Source: Kumtagia ephedrae (GTDB taxonomy: Bacteria > Pseudomonadota > Alphaproteobacteria > Rhizobiales > Rhizobiaceae). From it: 64,000 bases of DNA. The notes beneath the pieces are model-generated. The model ran no database searches. It was not told where the DNA came from and was given only the letters and a program-made list of their open reading frames with translations. The stretch's first letter is position 1. The number at the start of each line of letters is the position of its first letter. A program made the translations under genes and the position numbers. Below are positions 8,313 through 16,467 of the stretch, one piece after another. The stretch is taken from contig NZ_PXYK01000024.1 in NCBI RefSeq assembly GCF_003012745.1, positions 1 through 64,000 of the forward strand, written 5' to 3'.

Positions 8313-9409
8313 ATGTCGACCGCCTGGCCCTCGTTGCCGAAGTCCGGGATGATGGCGATGGTGCCGCCGGCGCCGGGATCCTCCTCCGGCAGCGCGAGTT
8401 CGAACAGGAAGTCGGCGCTTTCGTAGCCGACCGCATAACGCTTGCGGCCGCAATCGCCGAGCTCGCCGAAGTTGCAGTCGACCGCCATCTCCGTCTCCTG
8501 CCCGTCGGCGGCGCGCGCGACGATGTCGAAGGTGGCCTTCCTGCCGGCGATCTTCTCCAGCACGCCCTGGCCGACGTCGAAGACGACGGCCGCTCCCGAT
8601 TCGTTCGAGCGGATGCGGAAGAAGCTGCCGGTGTCGTCCTCCATCGCCTCGGCACTGGTGCCCGCCGGCGCGCTCACCGACGTCGCGTCGTCCGGGGTGA
8701 AGATGCCGATCCAGTCGCGCTGCAAATCGGGCTGGCTGGAGAGCACCGGCGGCCCTTCGTTCTCGGGGATGAAGTCCTCCTCGCCGGCGGTCTGCGGCGG
8801 GTTCGGCACGGACGTGTCGCGCTCCTCGGGCGACTTGAACAGCCCGGTCTGGTAGGCGAACAGCACGCCCATGCCGACCAGGGCGACGAGCGTGGCGGCA
8901 ACGAAGATCATGGCAAGCGGCCGGCGGCCGCGGGCGGCGCGCTCCGGCTCGGGATCGGGCCTGACCGAAGGGGACGACTGCGGCGCCCGTGCCGGAGCGG
9001 CCGCGTCCCGCTCCGCGCGCATGTCGAGACGCCCGAGTTCGTCGGAAGCACCGGCGTGGCGGCCGTTCGCCCGCGATTCCACCGACACCTCGGGCGCCGA
9101 TACGGCCGGAGCCTCGCCCGGCTCCATGCGCAGCTCGAAAGCACCGGCGAGCGGGTCAGGCTCGGGCGCCGGCACGGCCGGGATGAATTCCGTCTCGATC
9201 TCGGCGACCTTCGCCTGCAGCACCTTGCGACGATTGATCGCCGCCTCGACCGTCAGTTGCGGGTTGGCCTGCAAAGCGCGGTCGAGCGCGGCGAAGGCCT
9301 TGCGGTACACGCCTTCGCGAAACGCCTTGTCCTCGGCGTCGCCTTTCTCCAAGGCGCCGCGGATCGCTTTCTCGATCGGATCCAAACCGTTCTCCCACGA
9401 ACCGAACAC
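8282..9409 (-). CDS. Single-pass membrane hypothetical protein
   Basis: 375 residues, not recognised. Residues 1-60 are charged and helical, with a spacing reminiscent of a small coiled segment (LDRALQANPQLTVEAAINRRKVLQ is split around residues 42-66). Residues about 75-160 are Pro/Ala/Glu-rich linker. One clear transmembrane helix lies near residues 165-184 (LAMIFVAATLVALVGMGVLF), followed by an acidic linker and a C-terminal globular domain with two cysteines (DCNFGELGDCGRK), probably periplasmic. The start is GTG at 9409, the only candidate just upstream of the charged N-terminus. It converges with and overlaps the ligase end by 31 bp, which argues that both ends are real but shares little sequence freedom. 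Confidence 0.8.
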   Translation of the reverse strand: MFGSWENGLDPIEKAIRGALEKGDAEDKAFREGVYRKAFAALDRALQANPQLTVEAAINRRKVLQAKVAEIETEFIPAVPAPEPDPLAGAFELRMEPGEAPAVSAPEVSVESRANGRHAGASDELGRLDMRAERDAAAPARAPQSSPSVRPDPEPERAARGRRPLAMIFVAATLVALVGMGVLFAYQTGLFKSPEERDTSVPNPPQTAGEEDFIPENEGPPVLSSQPDLQRDWIGIFTPDDATSVSAPAGTSAEAMEDDTGSFFRIRSNESGAAVVFDVGQGVLEKIAGRKATFDIVARAADGQETEMAVDCNFGELGDCGRKRYAVGYESADFLFELALPEEDPGAGGTIAIIPDFGNEGQAVDIYEIKVSVSP

Positions 9410-9630
9410 CCTTCACATGATCGTTAGCGGCAGCGGCGCGTTCAATCAACGGGCGGACGGAAGGGAAACGCCGATGGTCGCCGACAAGCCGGCCCGGCGG
9501 CCGACGGGGCGCCCCGGGATGAAGCCGCGCCGCCAGTCCGGCAGTCCCTGCAAATCGCCGCCTCGACGGCTTGAATTTGCCGCGCAATCCGGCTATCAGG
9601 CGCTCACCGTCGGGCCAGCCCGAACCGGCA

Positions 9631-9706
9631 GCCGCTTTAGCTCAGTTGGTAGAGCACATCATTCGTAATGATGGGGTCGCGTGTTCGAGTCACGCAAGCG
9701 GCACCA
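9631..9706 (+). tRNA. tRNA-Thr (anticodon CGT)
   Basis: 76-nt cloverleaf with encoded CCA: acceptor GCCGCTT pairs with AAGCGGC, D-arm GCTC/GAGC, anticodon stem CATCA/TGATG around loop TTCGTAA (anticodon CGT), T-arm GCGTG/CACGC with loop TTCGAGT. All stems are complete. No second copy of the 3' end is visible in the window, so no sign of an integrated element here. Confidence 0.97.
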
Positions 9707-9822
9707 GCTCTCGCGCAAATTGACTATAAAAATCAACTTGATGGCCAAGTGCCGCTGTCGACGTGTCCTGCCGGAAAGGCAGGCTACCATGTCCAGCGCA
9801 GGTACGAAGTCGCCAAACCGAC

Positions 9823-9942
9823 CTATCCCCATATCGCGCCATACAAGGTCCAGATGACGGCGATGGTCACGACGGCAACCGCCAGCATGAAGCCGATCCC
9901 CAGAGCCCAAGGCCGGTTGTGAGGTTCTTCTGGCGACGGCAT
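9823..9942 (-). CDS. Small single-pass membrane protein (39 aa)
   Basis: Short frame starting ATG at 9942 with a polar Pro/Glu-rich N-terminus (MPSPEEPHNRPW) and one strongly hydrophobic helix of about 24 residues ending in YGAIWG. The composition is typical of small rhizobial inner-membrane proteins. A longer frame to 10014 exists but adds a Cys-containing segment without membrane character. No function can be assigned. Confidence 0.5.
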   Translation of the reverse strand: MPSPEEPHNRPWALGIGFMLAVAVVTIAVIWTLYGAIWG

Positions 9943-10122
9943 CGACCGATCCCCGGCTGTTTCACGGCAAGTCAAACAGGTTTTGAGCCGCAACGAAAGG
10001 CTCGACCACGTCACCGCAGCCGGGGCTGGCTACCAATGATGACCTGGCTGGGATGGAGCCGCGAAAGCATGTCAGAGAGCGGTGGCGGTTGACTCCCTCC
10101 CAAGGTCGACCTCGCAAACGAA

Positions 10123-10151
10123 CGCGGGCCCGGCACAGCGCCGAGCCCGCG
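10123..10151 (-). terminator. Probable terminator of the Na/Pi cotransporter gene
   Basis: GC-rich stem with arms CGCGGGC and GCCCGCG plus inner CGGC/GCCG pairing, followed on the minus strand by TTCGTTTG. It lies about 64 bp beyond the cotransporter stop. Confidence 0.55.
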
Positions 10152-10214
10152 ACTTGATCTCCCGCGGACGTGTCGTCCCGGCCGCCGTCGGCGGACGCCG
10201 CCGGAATCGAGGTC

Positions 10215-11948
10215 CTATTCAGCCGGCACGGCCGCCGCATCACCGGCATAGCCGGTGCGTTGCTGGCGCTGCGCCGCCGCGGCGTTGATCTTGGCCAGCA
10301 CTCCGGCACGGTTCACCGATCGGCGCTCCGCATCGATGCGGTTGATCAGGAGGTCCGCCCGCTCGACGCTGCCGAGGATGGCGAGGATCGCGCCGCGCTC
10401 GGCGGCGCCGATCGCCGGCCCGGTGTTCAGCACCTTGGCGCGCATCTCTTCCACGGTCGGGATCTGCACGTGGCCGGCCGGCATGGCCGGCGCGGTCACG
10501 CCGCCGTTCGGCATGATCAGGCGCATGGCGTGGTCGAGCTTGAGCAGCGCCGTGTCGACGACCTCCTGGGCCTGGCCGCCGAATTTTTCGCGCTTCACGC
10601 GCCGCGCCACCTGATGCAGCGCCTCGGCGAGGCTCGCGGTGAAGTCGGCCTCCTCGATCAGGCTGGCGACGAGGTCGAGCTGGTCGTAGGGCATGTCGTC
10701 CTTGAACAGCGACGCCGAATAGGCGCGGATGTCGCGGTTGAGGATGTCGACGGCGGTGAAATGCTCGCCCGGATCCTTGGGCGCATTCTTGGCGCCCCGC
10801 GCGATGTCGAGGAAGACGGCGCCGGCTTCGAGGTCGCGCAGCGTTTCCTGCTGCACGGCGGGAACGGCCTTCAGCAGATCGCCCGAGAAGGCGCGGTCGA
10901 GATATTTCGGCGTGGAATAGTCCTCCATCTCCTCCGCCGCCGTATGACCGATCCGCGACAGGTATTTTTCGAAGACGCCGACGAAGGGGAACAGCAGCAT
11001 CGTGTTGAAGATGTTGAAGGCGGTCGAGTAGATGCCGATGGCCACCGGCACCAGCGGATAGGTTTCCTTGCCGTTGACCATGACCGGCAGGCCCGGATCG
11101 CCGCCGAACCACTGCATCGCCGCTTCCAAGAGCTGCATCGACAGGAAGAACAGCGGCAGCATCACGGCCACGCCGAGGAAGTTGAAGGAGATGTGGGCGT
11201 AGGCCGCGCGCTTGGCGTTCTTGGAGAGATTGAGCGAGGCCATCCAGGAGGTGATGGTGGTGCCGAGATCGGCGCCGAGCGAGAAGGCGACCGCCGTCTG
11301 CCAGTCGAGGATGCCGGCCGCGCCGAGGCCCATGACGATGCCGATGGTCGCCGACGAGGAATGGATCAGCGCTGTGATGCAGGCGGCCACCAGCACGCAG
11401 CCAAGCAGGCCGAAAAAGCTGTCGGCGTTCAGGCTGGAAATCAGCGACATGATCTCGGGCATGTTGCGCAGCGGCTTCAGGCCGCCGGTCATCAGGTTGA
11501 GGCCGTAGAAGATCAGGCCGAAGCCCATGCAGGCGAGCGCGATGTTGCGCACCCTCTCGCTCTTGGAGAAGACGTAGACCAGCGCGGAGACGCCGGCGAA
11601 CAGCAGGCCTAGCGGCCCGAGCGGCAGCGCGATCAGCCCGTTGCCGAGCGTGGTGCCGATATTGGCGCCCATGATGACGCTGATCGCCGGGCGCAATGCC
11701 ACGACGCCGGCATTCACCAGGCCGACGACCATCACGGTCATCGCCGTGGACGATTGCAGGACGCCGGTGATGACGGTTCCGGCGAGCACGCCCTTGACCG
11801 GCGTTCCCGCGAATTTGGCCAGCAGCGCGCGCATGCGGTTGACGGCGAGCGCCTGGATACCGTTCGACATGAATTCGAGGCCAAGCAGAAAGATGCCGAG
11901 ACCGCCGATGACCGGCACGATGATCTCGCGGAAATAGTCGACTTCCAT
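10215..11948 (-). CDS. Na/Pi cotransporter family protein with PhoU-like tail
   Basis: Sodium-dependent phosphate symporter of 577 residues. The first two-thirds contain the two NptA-type repeats, each with a QSST signature (ITGVLQSSTAMTVMVVG near residues 60-76, and ALIHSSSATIGIVMGLG near residues 195-215), spread over roughly eight to nine hydrophobic segments. The last 200 residues are helical and resemble a PhoU domain, typical of the bacterial Na/Pi subfamily. The start ATG has an AAAGGA ribosome-binding site eight bases upstream. It lies 48 bp downstream of a PstS-like gene on the same strand, so the two are probably co-transcribed from the Pho-box promoter at 13144-13161. Confidence 0.93.
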   Translation of the reverse strand: MEVDYFREIIVPVIGGLGIFLLGLEFMSNGIQALAVNRMRALLAKFAGTPVKGVLAGTVITGVLQSSTAMTVMVVGLVNAGVVALRPAISVIMGANIGTTLGNGLIALPLGPLGLLFAGVSALVYVFSKSERVRNIALACMGFGLIFYGLNLMTGGLKPLRNMPEIMSLISSLNADSFFGLLGCVLVAACITALIHSSSATIGIVMGLGAAGILDWQTAVAFSLGADLGTTITSWMASLNLSKNAKRAAYAHISFNFLGVAVMLPLFFLSMQLLEAAMQWFGGDPGLPVMVNGKETYPLVPVAIGIYSTAFNIFNTMLLFPFVGVFEKYLSRIGHTAAEEMEDYSTPKYLDRAFSGDLLKAVPAVQQETLRDLEAGAVFLDIARGAKNAPKDPGEHFTAVDILNRDIRAYSASLFKDDMPYDQLDLVASLIEEADFTASLAEALHQVARRVKREKFGGQAQEVVDTALLKLDHAMRLIMPNGGVTAPAMPAGHVQIPTVEEMRAKVLNTGPAIGAAERGAILAILGSVERADLLINRIDAERRSVNRAGVLAKINAAAAQRQQRTGYAGDAAAVPAE

Positions 11949-11996
11949 GGTGTGGATCCTTTCGGCCCGAAAATCGTCCAGGCGTGCTTGTGCTAC

Positions 11997-13100
11997 TCAG
12001 AGCCCGGCGCCGCCCGGCAGGGTGCTATGCCAATAGTCCTTGACCTTGCGCACCAGAGGCTCCGGCAGGGGCACGTAGCCGAGCCCGGCCGCCTCCTCGC
12101 CGCCGCGCTCCAGCGCGTGCGACAGGAAGAACAGGGTGCGGCGGGTCCGTGCCACCGAGCGCTCGCTCTTGTGCATCATCACGAAGGTCGCGGCGGTGAG
12201 CGGATAGGCGTCCGCGGCGTCGACCTCGGTGAGTTCGAGATAGAAGTCGCGCTCCGGGTCCCAGGCGGCCTTGGCCGCCGTCGCCGCGAAATTTTCGGCG
12301 CCAGGCGCGATGAAATTGCCGCTGCGATTGCCGACCTGGGCATAGACCAGCCCGGCGCGGCCGACCTGGCCGAATTCCATGTAGCCGATCGCGCCAGCGG
12401 TCTGCTTGACGGCGGCGATCATCCCGGCGGTCCCTTCCGCGGCTGTCCCCTTCGGCCACTCGACCAGGGTGTCGGCACCCACGCGCTCGCGCCATTCGGC
12501 GCTCGCGGCGGAGAGATAGCGCGTCCAGGTCAGCGTCGAGCCGGAGCCGTCGCCACGGTGGACAACGGCGATCGGCAGGTCGGGCAGAGAGAGATCGGGG
12601 TTGACGGCGACGACAGCCGGATCGTTCCAGCTTGTGACCTTGCCGAGATAGATCTGCGCCAGGACATCGCCGCCAAGCTTCAGCCGGCCGGGCTCGACAC
12701 CCTCCAGGTTGACCACCACCGCCAGGCCGCCGATGACGATCGGAAACTGGGCAAGGTCGAGCTTGGCCAGTTCCTCCGGCGGGAGGGGTGCGTCGGACGC
12801 GGCGAAATCGACCTCCGGCTGGGCAAGCCGCATGACACCGCCGAGCGAGCCGATCGGCTCATAGTCGACGCCGATGTCGCCGAAGACGAAGTCGCTGCCG
12901 GCCGCCCGGAACTCGAGGAAGCTCTTCGTCCACGCACTGATGACCGGAAAGGCGAAAGTCGAGCCGGAACCCTGGATGCGCTCGGCCTGGGAACGCTCGA
13001 CGGAGGCGAGCGTGAAGGCGACGGCAAAGAAAAGGGCGAGAGCCAACAACGGCCAGCCCCGCCGACCGTCCGGCCGAAACGCAAAGAAAAATCCCGACAC
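11997..13100 (-). CDS. pstS: Phosphate-binding protein, PstS family
   Basis: Periplasmic phosphate receptor of 367 residues. After a signal anchor (WPLLALALFFAVAFTLA, about residues 16-32) the mature protein shows the phosphate-binding loops GSGSTFAFPV (about residue 45), AASDAPL and HRGDGSGSTLTWTRYL (about residue 180), plus the LTAATFVMM C-terminal motif. The only start in the frame is GTG at 13100; a stop lies five codons upstream, and a GGGGG stretch serves as ribosome-binding site. No pstC, pstA or pstB accompanies it; instead it is followed by a Na/Pi cotransporter. It may be a stand-alone receptor or may feed a Pst permease elsewhere. Confidence 0.92.
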   Translation of the reverse strand: MSGFFFAFRPDGRRGWPLLALALFFAVAFTLASVERSQAERIQGSGSTFAFPVISAWTKSFLEFRAAGSDFVFGDIGVDYEPIGSLGGVMRLAQPEVDFAASDAPLPPEELAKLDLAQFPIVIGGLAVVVNLEGVEPGRLKLGGDVLAQIYLGKVTSWNDPAVVAVNPDLSLPDLPIAVVHRGDGSGSTLTWTRYLSAASAEWRERVGADTLVEWPKGTAAEGTAGMIAAVKQTAGAIGYMEFGQVGRAGLVYAQVGNRSGNFIAPGAENFAATAAKAAWDPERDFYLELTEVDAADAYPLTAATFVMMHKSERSVARTRRTLFFLSHALERGGEEAAGLGYVPLPEPLVRKVKDYWHSTLPGGAGL

Positions 13101-13143
13101 GCGACGCCCCCATCAACTTGTCGCTTCAACCTAGGGGCATGAT

Positions 13144-13161
13144 GTGACAGTCGAGTGAAGG
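13144..13161 (-). promoter_or_regulatory. Probable Pho box upstream of pstS
   Basis: Minus-strand reading is CCTTCACTCGACTGTCAC: two half-sites 11 bp apart, the second CTGTCAC almost exact and the first CCTTCAC weaker against the PhoB consensus CTGTCAT-N4-CTGTCAT. It lies 43 bp upstream of the GTG start, a normal distance. Confidence 0.55.
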
Positions 13162-13265
13162 TTTACGGGTGGTTAAGGAGCCGGCCAGTTGCAACTTCGG
13201 CCACCGTGGCGGCGCAATTCGCCAGCGGTTCGGGTCCGGCAAGCGTGCGAGACGGTTTCTTGCGA

Positions 13266-14123
13266 TCAAAAGGCGAACGAGGCGAGGAGATGGTCCGGCC
13301 GCGCGCCATGCTCGCCATAGAGCGCCTCCAGTCCCTCCGGCGCGAGATCGGCCAGAACGCCCGATCTGACCAGGGCCGCGGCCAAGCCAGCGCCTTTCGC
13401 GCCGGCGATGTCGTGCTCGATGCTGTCGCCTATGCCGACGACGCGGGCCCTTTCGGGGTCGCCGACCAATTTCAGCGCCGCTTCGTAGATTGCGGGATAC
13501 GGCTTTCCGATCCATTCGACCGTGCCGCCGAGCTCGGCATAGAGCTCGGCGATGCGGCCGGCGCCGAAGCGCGGGCCGACGGCGGTCAGCATGATCTTGT
13601 CGGGATTGGTGCAGACGAGCCGCGCGCCGCCTTTCGCCGCCGGCGCAAGCAACCCGGCATAATGCTCGAGCGGAAAGCGGTCGCCCTCGCTGCCGCTGAG
13701 CAGCACGATCTCGGCCGCCGCCGTATCATTCACGATGTCGAGGCCGAGTCCTTCGACCGCACTCCTGTCGCCGTCGCGGGCAATCAGCAGGCATTTCGTG
13801 CCGGGGGCGAGCCGCGGCTCACCCATCTCGCCGGCAAAAACCTTCCAGGCCACCTCGCCGGAGCTGACGAAGACGTCCCAGGAAGCGGGATCGAAGCCCA
13901 GCCGGGCCATGCGCTCCTCGTTGGGCCTGGCGCGCTTGCCGGAGTTGGAGAGCAGCACCACCGTCTTGCCTGCCGCCTTCAGCCGCGCCAGCGCCTCGAT
14001 GGCACCGGGGTAGGCGGCGCTGCCGTCATGCAGCACGCCGAACTGGTCGACGAAGAAGACGTCGTAGCACGCCGCCAGTTCGGCTAGGCCGGTCGTCCCG
14101 GCTGCTTTTGCCGCGGTGCTCAC
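13266..14123 (-). CDS. HAD-superfamily class IIA hydrolase
   Basis: Sugar-phosphate-type phosphatase of 285 residues, family TIGR01459-like. HAD motif I is DVFFVDQFGVLHDG (nucleophile Asp near residue 26), motif II LLSNSGKRA, motif III lysine in WIGKPYP, and motif IV GIGDSIEHDIAGAKGAG. The start is GTG at 14123, whose GTGA overlaps the kinase stop by four bases. A longer frame extends into the kinase gene but only as antisense-free overlap in another frame. As the last gene of a polyol-type operon it may dephosphorylate a pathway intermediate or repair a dead-end phosphate ester (inference). Confidence 0.88.
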   Translation of the reverse strand: MSTAAKAAGTTGLAELAACYDVFFVDQFGVLHDGSAAYPGAIEALARLKAAGKTVVLLSNSGKRARPNEERMARLGFDPASWDVFVSSGEVAWKVFAGEMGEPRLAPGTKCLLIARDGDRSAVEGLGLDIVNDTAAAEIVLLSGSEGDRFPLEHYAGLLAPAAKGGARLVCTNPDKIMLTAVGPRFGAGRIAELYAELGGTVEWIGKPYPAIYEAALKLVGDPERARVVGIGDSIEHDIAGAKGAGLAAALVRSGVLADLAPEGLEALYGEHGARPDHLLASFAF

Positions 14124-15391
14124 AGCAATCCCTCGGCGCGCGCGCCCTGCAGCGCCAACCGCGCCGTTCCGGCAGCCGCTTCCTCGGATAGCGCCGGCAG
14201 GAAGGGCACATCGAGCCGGCGCCGGCGAATTGCGGTCCAGACAGGATTCGCCGCGCCGCCGCCGACACTGCGCAGCGATGCGAGCCTCGGTCCGCCGAGT
14301 TCGGCGAGCAATGCGTAGGCGCGCGCCTCGATACCGGCGATGCCTTCCAGGATGCCATGCAGGAACAGACTGTCGTCGTCGGGCCGCGGCTCCATGCGGG
14401 GCGCAAGCTCGGGGTCGGCGACCGGAAACCGCTCGCCGTTGCCGAGCAGCGGATAGTAGTCGAGGCCGCTCCGCCGCTCCGGATCGATCCGCTCCGACAG
14501 CGCCACGATCCACTCGACCGGGAAATAGTGGGCCAGCACCTTGCCGCCGGTGTTGGAGGCCCCGCCGGCCAGCCAGCGGTCGCCGATGCGGTGGCTGTAG
14601 AGCCCGAAGCGGGGCGAGAAGATCGGCTTGTCCGACAGCACCTTCACCGTCAGCGAGGAGCCGAGCGCCGTCACGCCGTCGCCGATCACGGCAGCACCGG
14701 TCGCTAGGAAGGAGGCGCAGCCATCCGTCGTGCCGGCCACGACGATCGCCTGCGACGGCAGGCCGAAGCGCCGGGCCTCCCGCGCATCGACGCGGCCGAC
14801 CGGTGTTGCCGGTGCCACCACCTCGGGCAGCAGGTCCGGGTCGGCGCCGGCCGCCGCGATCCAGTCAGGCCAGCGCCGCGCCACCGGGTCGTATCCGGTC
14901 TTCAGCGCGTTGTTCTCGTCGCTGACGTCGAACCGGCCGGAAAGCTGGCCGGCGATCCAGTCGGCCTGATGGATGACCCTCCACGGCGTCAGCGTCTTGC
15001 CGAAACGCATCGCCTTGGCGAGGCCGGATGTCGGCCCGTGCGCGGCGCTCTCGGCGGGCGCCGCCGCGGCGATCGCCGCGAGAATGCCGGCGTCCGCGAC
15101 CGGATCGGAATACATCAATGCATCGGTCAGCGGCCGCCCGTCGCGGTCGATCGGCAGCATGGTGCCGGAGGTGCCGTCGACAGCGAGCGCCACGACCGCA
15201 GCAGGATCGATGCGCGACAGCAGATCGCCGAGTGCAGCCTGCAGCGCGCGCAGCCATACCGCCGGGTCGCGGCCGTTTTCGCCATGCTCTGCCATTCTGG
15301 TGCCGGCCTGCGCGGCGACGGTGCCCGACGGGTCCATCGCCACGGCGCGCACGCCCGACGTGCCGACATCGATGCCGACGACGAGGCTCAT
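14120..15391 (-). CDS. FGGY-family carbohydrate kinase (short form)
   Basis: ATP-dependent sugar or polyol kinase of 423 residues, about 70 shorter than the usual FGGY kinase. N-terminal phosphate-1 motif GIDVGTSGVRAVAMD, the VDGTSGT segment, the TTDGCASFLATGA adenosine region and SVGGGAANPVW near the C-terminus are all visible. ATG start at 15391 overlaps the aldolase stop (ATGA); the stop overlaps the HAD start. Together with the aldolase it could phosphorylate a ketose that is then cleaved. The substrate cannot be read from sequence; ribulose- or xylulose-like sugars are possible. Confidence 0.9.
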   Translation of the reverse strand: MSLVVGIDVGTSGVRAVAMDPSGTVAAQAGTRMAEHGENGRDPAVWLRALQAALGDLLSRIDPAAVVALAVDGTSGTMLPIDRDGRPLTDALMYSDPVADAGILAAIAAAAPAESAAHGPTSGLAKAMRFGKTLTPWRVIHQADWIAGQLSGRFDVSDENNALKTGYDPVARRWPDWIAAAGADPDLLPEVVAPATPVGRVDAREARRFGLPSQAIVVAGTTDGCASFLATGAAVIGDGVTALGSSLTVKVLSDKPIFSPRFGLYSHRIGDRWLAGGASNTGGKVLAHYFPVEWIVALSERIDPERRSGLDYYPLLGNGERFPVADPELAPRMEPRPDDDSLFLHGILEGIAGIEARAYALLAELGGPRLASLRSVGGGAANPVWTAIRRRRLDVPFLPALSEEAAAGTARLALQGARAEGLL

Positions 15392-16467
15392 TGCCGGGCG
15401 GCTTCCATGCGGCGGGTCAGCTCCTGTCGGTATTTCTCGGCATCCCAGTTGAGAAGCTGGTGGGCGTCGGCGGCGCCGAGATAGTGCAGGCTGGCATGCT
15501 CGTCGATGCGCGCCGTGACGTCGGCGAGGCAGCGGGCCAGCGCCTCGGCGCCGGCATTGGCGTCGTTGCGCATCAGCACGCCCTTGCCGGGGAACAGGAT
15601 CGACATCGGTGCGTCGCGCCCTTCGGCGGCAAGCCGGTGCACAACGGCCTGCGCCGTCTCGCCCGGCGCGGCGACGACCGACCCCTCGCCGAGGAAGATC
15701 ACATGATCCGGGTAGAGCGTTCCGCCGGCTGCGATCTGGCAGCTCGCCGGATCGCTCGCCGCCGCATGCGCTTCGGGCGATGCCGGCAGCCGATAGTTGC
15801 TGCCTGCGGCCAGCCGGAGCAGCGCGTCCGTATCGGCCTGGGGCGCCGGGCGCGGTGTCCGCGCCAGTAGATCGCAGACGCGGGCGAGCAGGTCTTCCGT
15901 TTCCGCCACCGTGTCGGCCGCCACCACCAGTCCGTGGTTGCCGAGGACGAGGACGTTCGTCTCCCGCCCCCGCCGCTCGGCGATGGCGCGCGCCAGCGGC
16001 AAGCCCGGCCGGCAATAAGGGACGAAGACCCAATCGAGCCCGCGCAGCCGCTCACCGACCACGGTCTCGGCATCCGACCGCACGGCGAGCGAAATGGTCT
16101 CGACGCAATGCACATGGACGACGACACGCTGCGGCATCAGCGCATGCACGGTAGTCTCGATGGAGGGCCTCAGCCCCAGCGGATTGAGGTCGGCGACGAC
16201 GAAGGCTTCGGCCTTCTCCGCCGCCGGGTCGAGGTCCGCCACCGCCTGAAGCAGCGGCGGCATCTTTACCGGCACGAAGATGTCGTCGCGCCCGGCATGC
16301 ATCAGCCAGGTGCCGGAGGCCTTGATCCACAGCACGCCGTCGTCCTTCAGCGAGGTGTTGCCGCCCGCCGCCTGCACCAGCAGCGGATCAGCGCCTACGC
16401 GCGCCGACAATGCCCTCAACGCCGCGAACTCCGCGGCGGCCCGATCATTCCTGAACCCCGTCATCAT
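15388..16467 (-). CDS. Class II aldolase/adducin-family protein
   Basis: Zinc-dependent aldolase-type protein of 359 residues, longer than fuculose-phosphate aldolase and more like the N-terminal half of rhizobial rhamnulose-phosphate aldolase fusions. Visible are the phosphate-binding NTSLKDDGVLWIKASGTW segment (split about residues 40-60), the zinc-ligand HVHCVE motif (about residue 130), the LPLARAIAE helix and GNHGLVVAADT. The start ATG at 16467 overlaps the glpD stop by four bases; a second ATG follows directly. Likely cleaves a phosphorylated ketose made by the adjacent kinase (inference). Confidence 0.88.
   Translation of the reverse strand: MMTGFRNDRAAAEFAALRALSARVGADPLLVQAAGGNTSLKDDGVLWIKASGTWLMHAGRDDIFVPVKMPPLLQAVADLDPAAEKAEAFVVADLNPLGLRPSIETTVHALMPQRVVVHVHCVETISLAVRSDAETVVGERLRGLDWVFVPYCRPGLPLARAIAERRGRETNVLVLGNHGLVVAADTVAETEDLLARVCDLLARTPRPAPQADTDALLRLAAGSNYRLPASPEAHAAASDPASCQIAAGGTLYPDHVIFLGEGSVVAAPGETAQAVVHRLAAEGRDAPMSILFPGKGVLMRNDANAGAEALARCLADVTARIDEHASLHYLGAADAHQLLNWDAEKYRQELTRRMEAARQ

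Noticed and set aside
9631-9706. tRNA-Thr as an attachment site of an integrated island
   Set aside because: No integrase gene and no repeated copy of the tRNA 3' end are visible in the window.
14124-14513. Possible longer start of the HAD hydrolase
   Set aside because: The extra codons are the shifted frame of the FGGY kinase and have no family similarity; the GTG at 14123 overlapping the kinase stop fits coupling.
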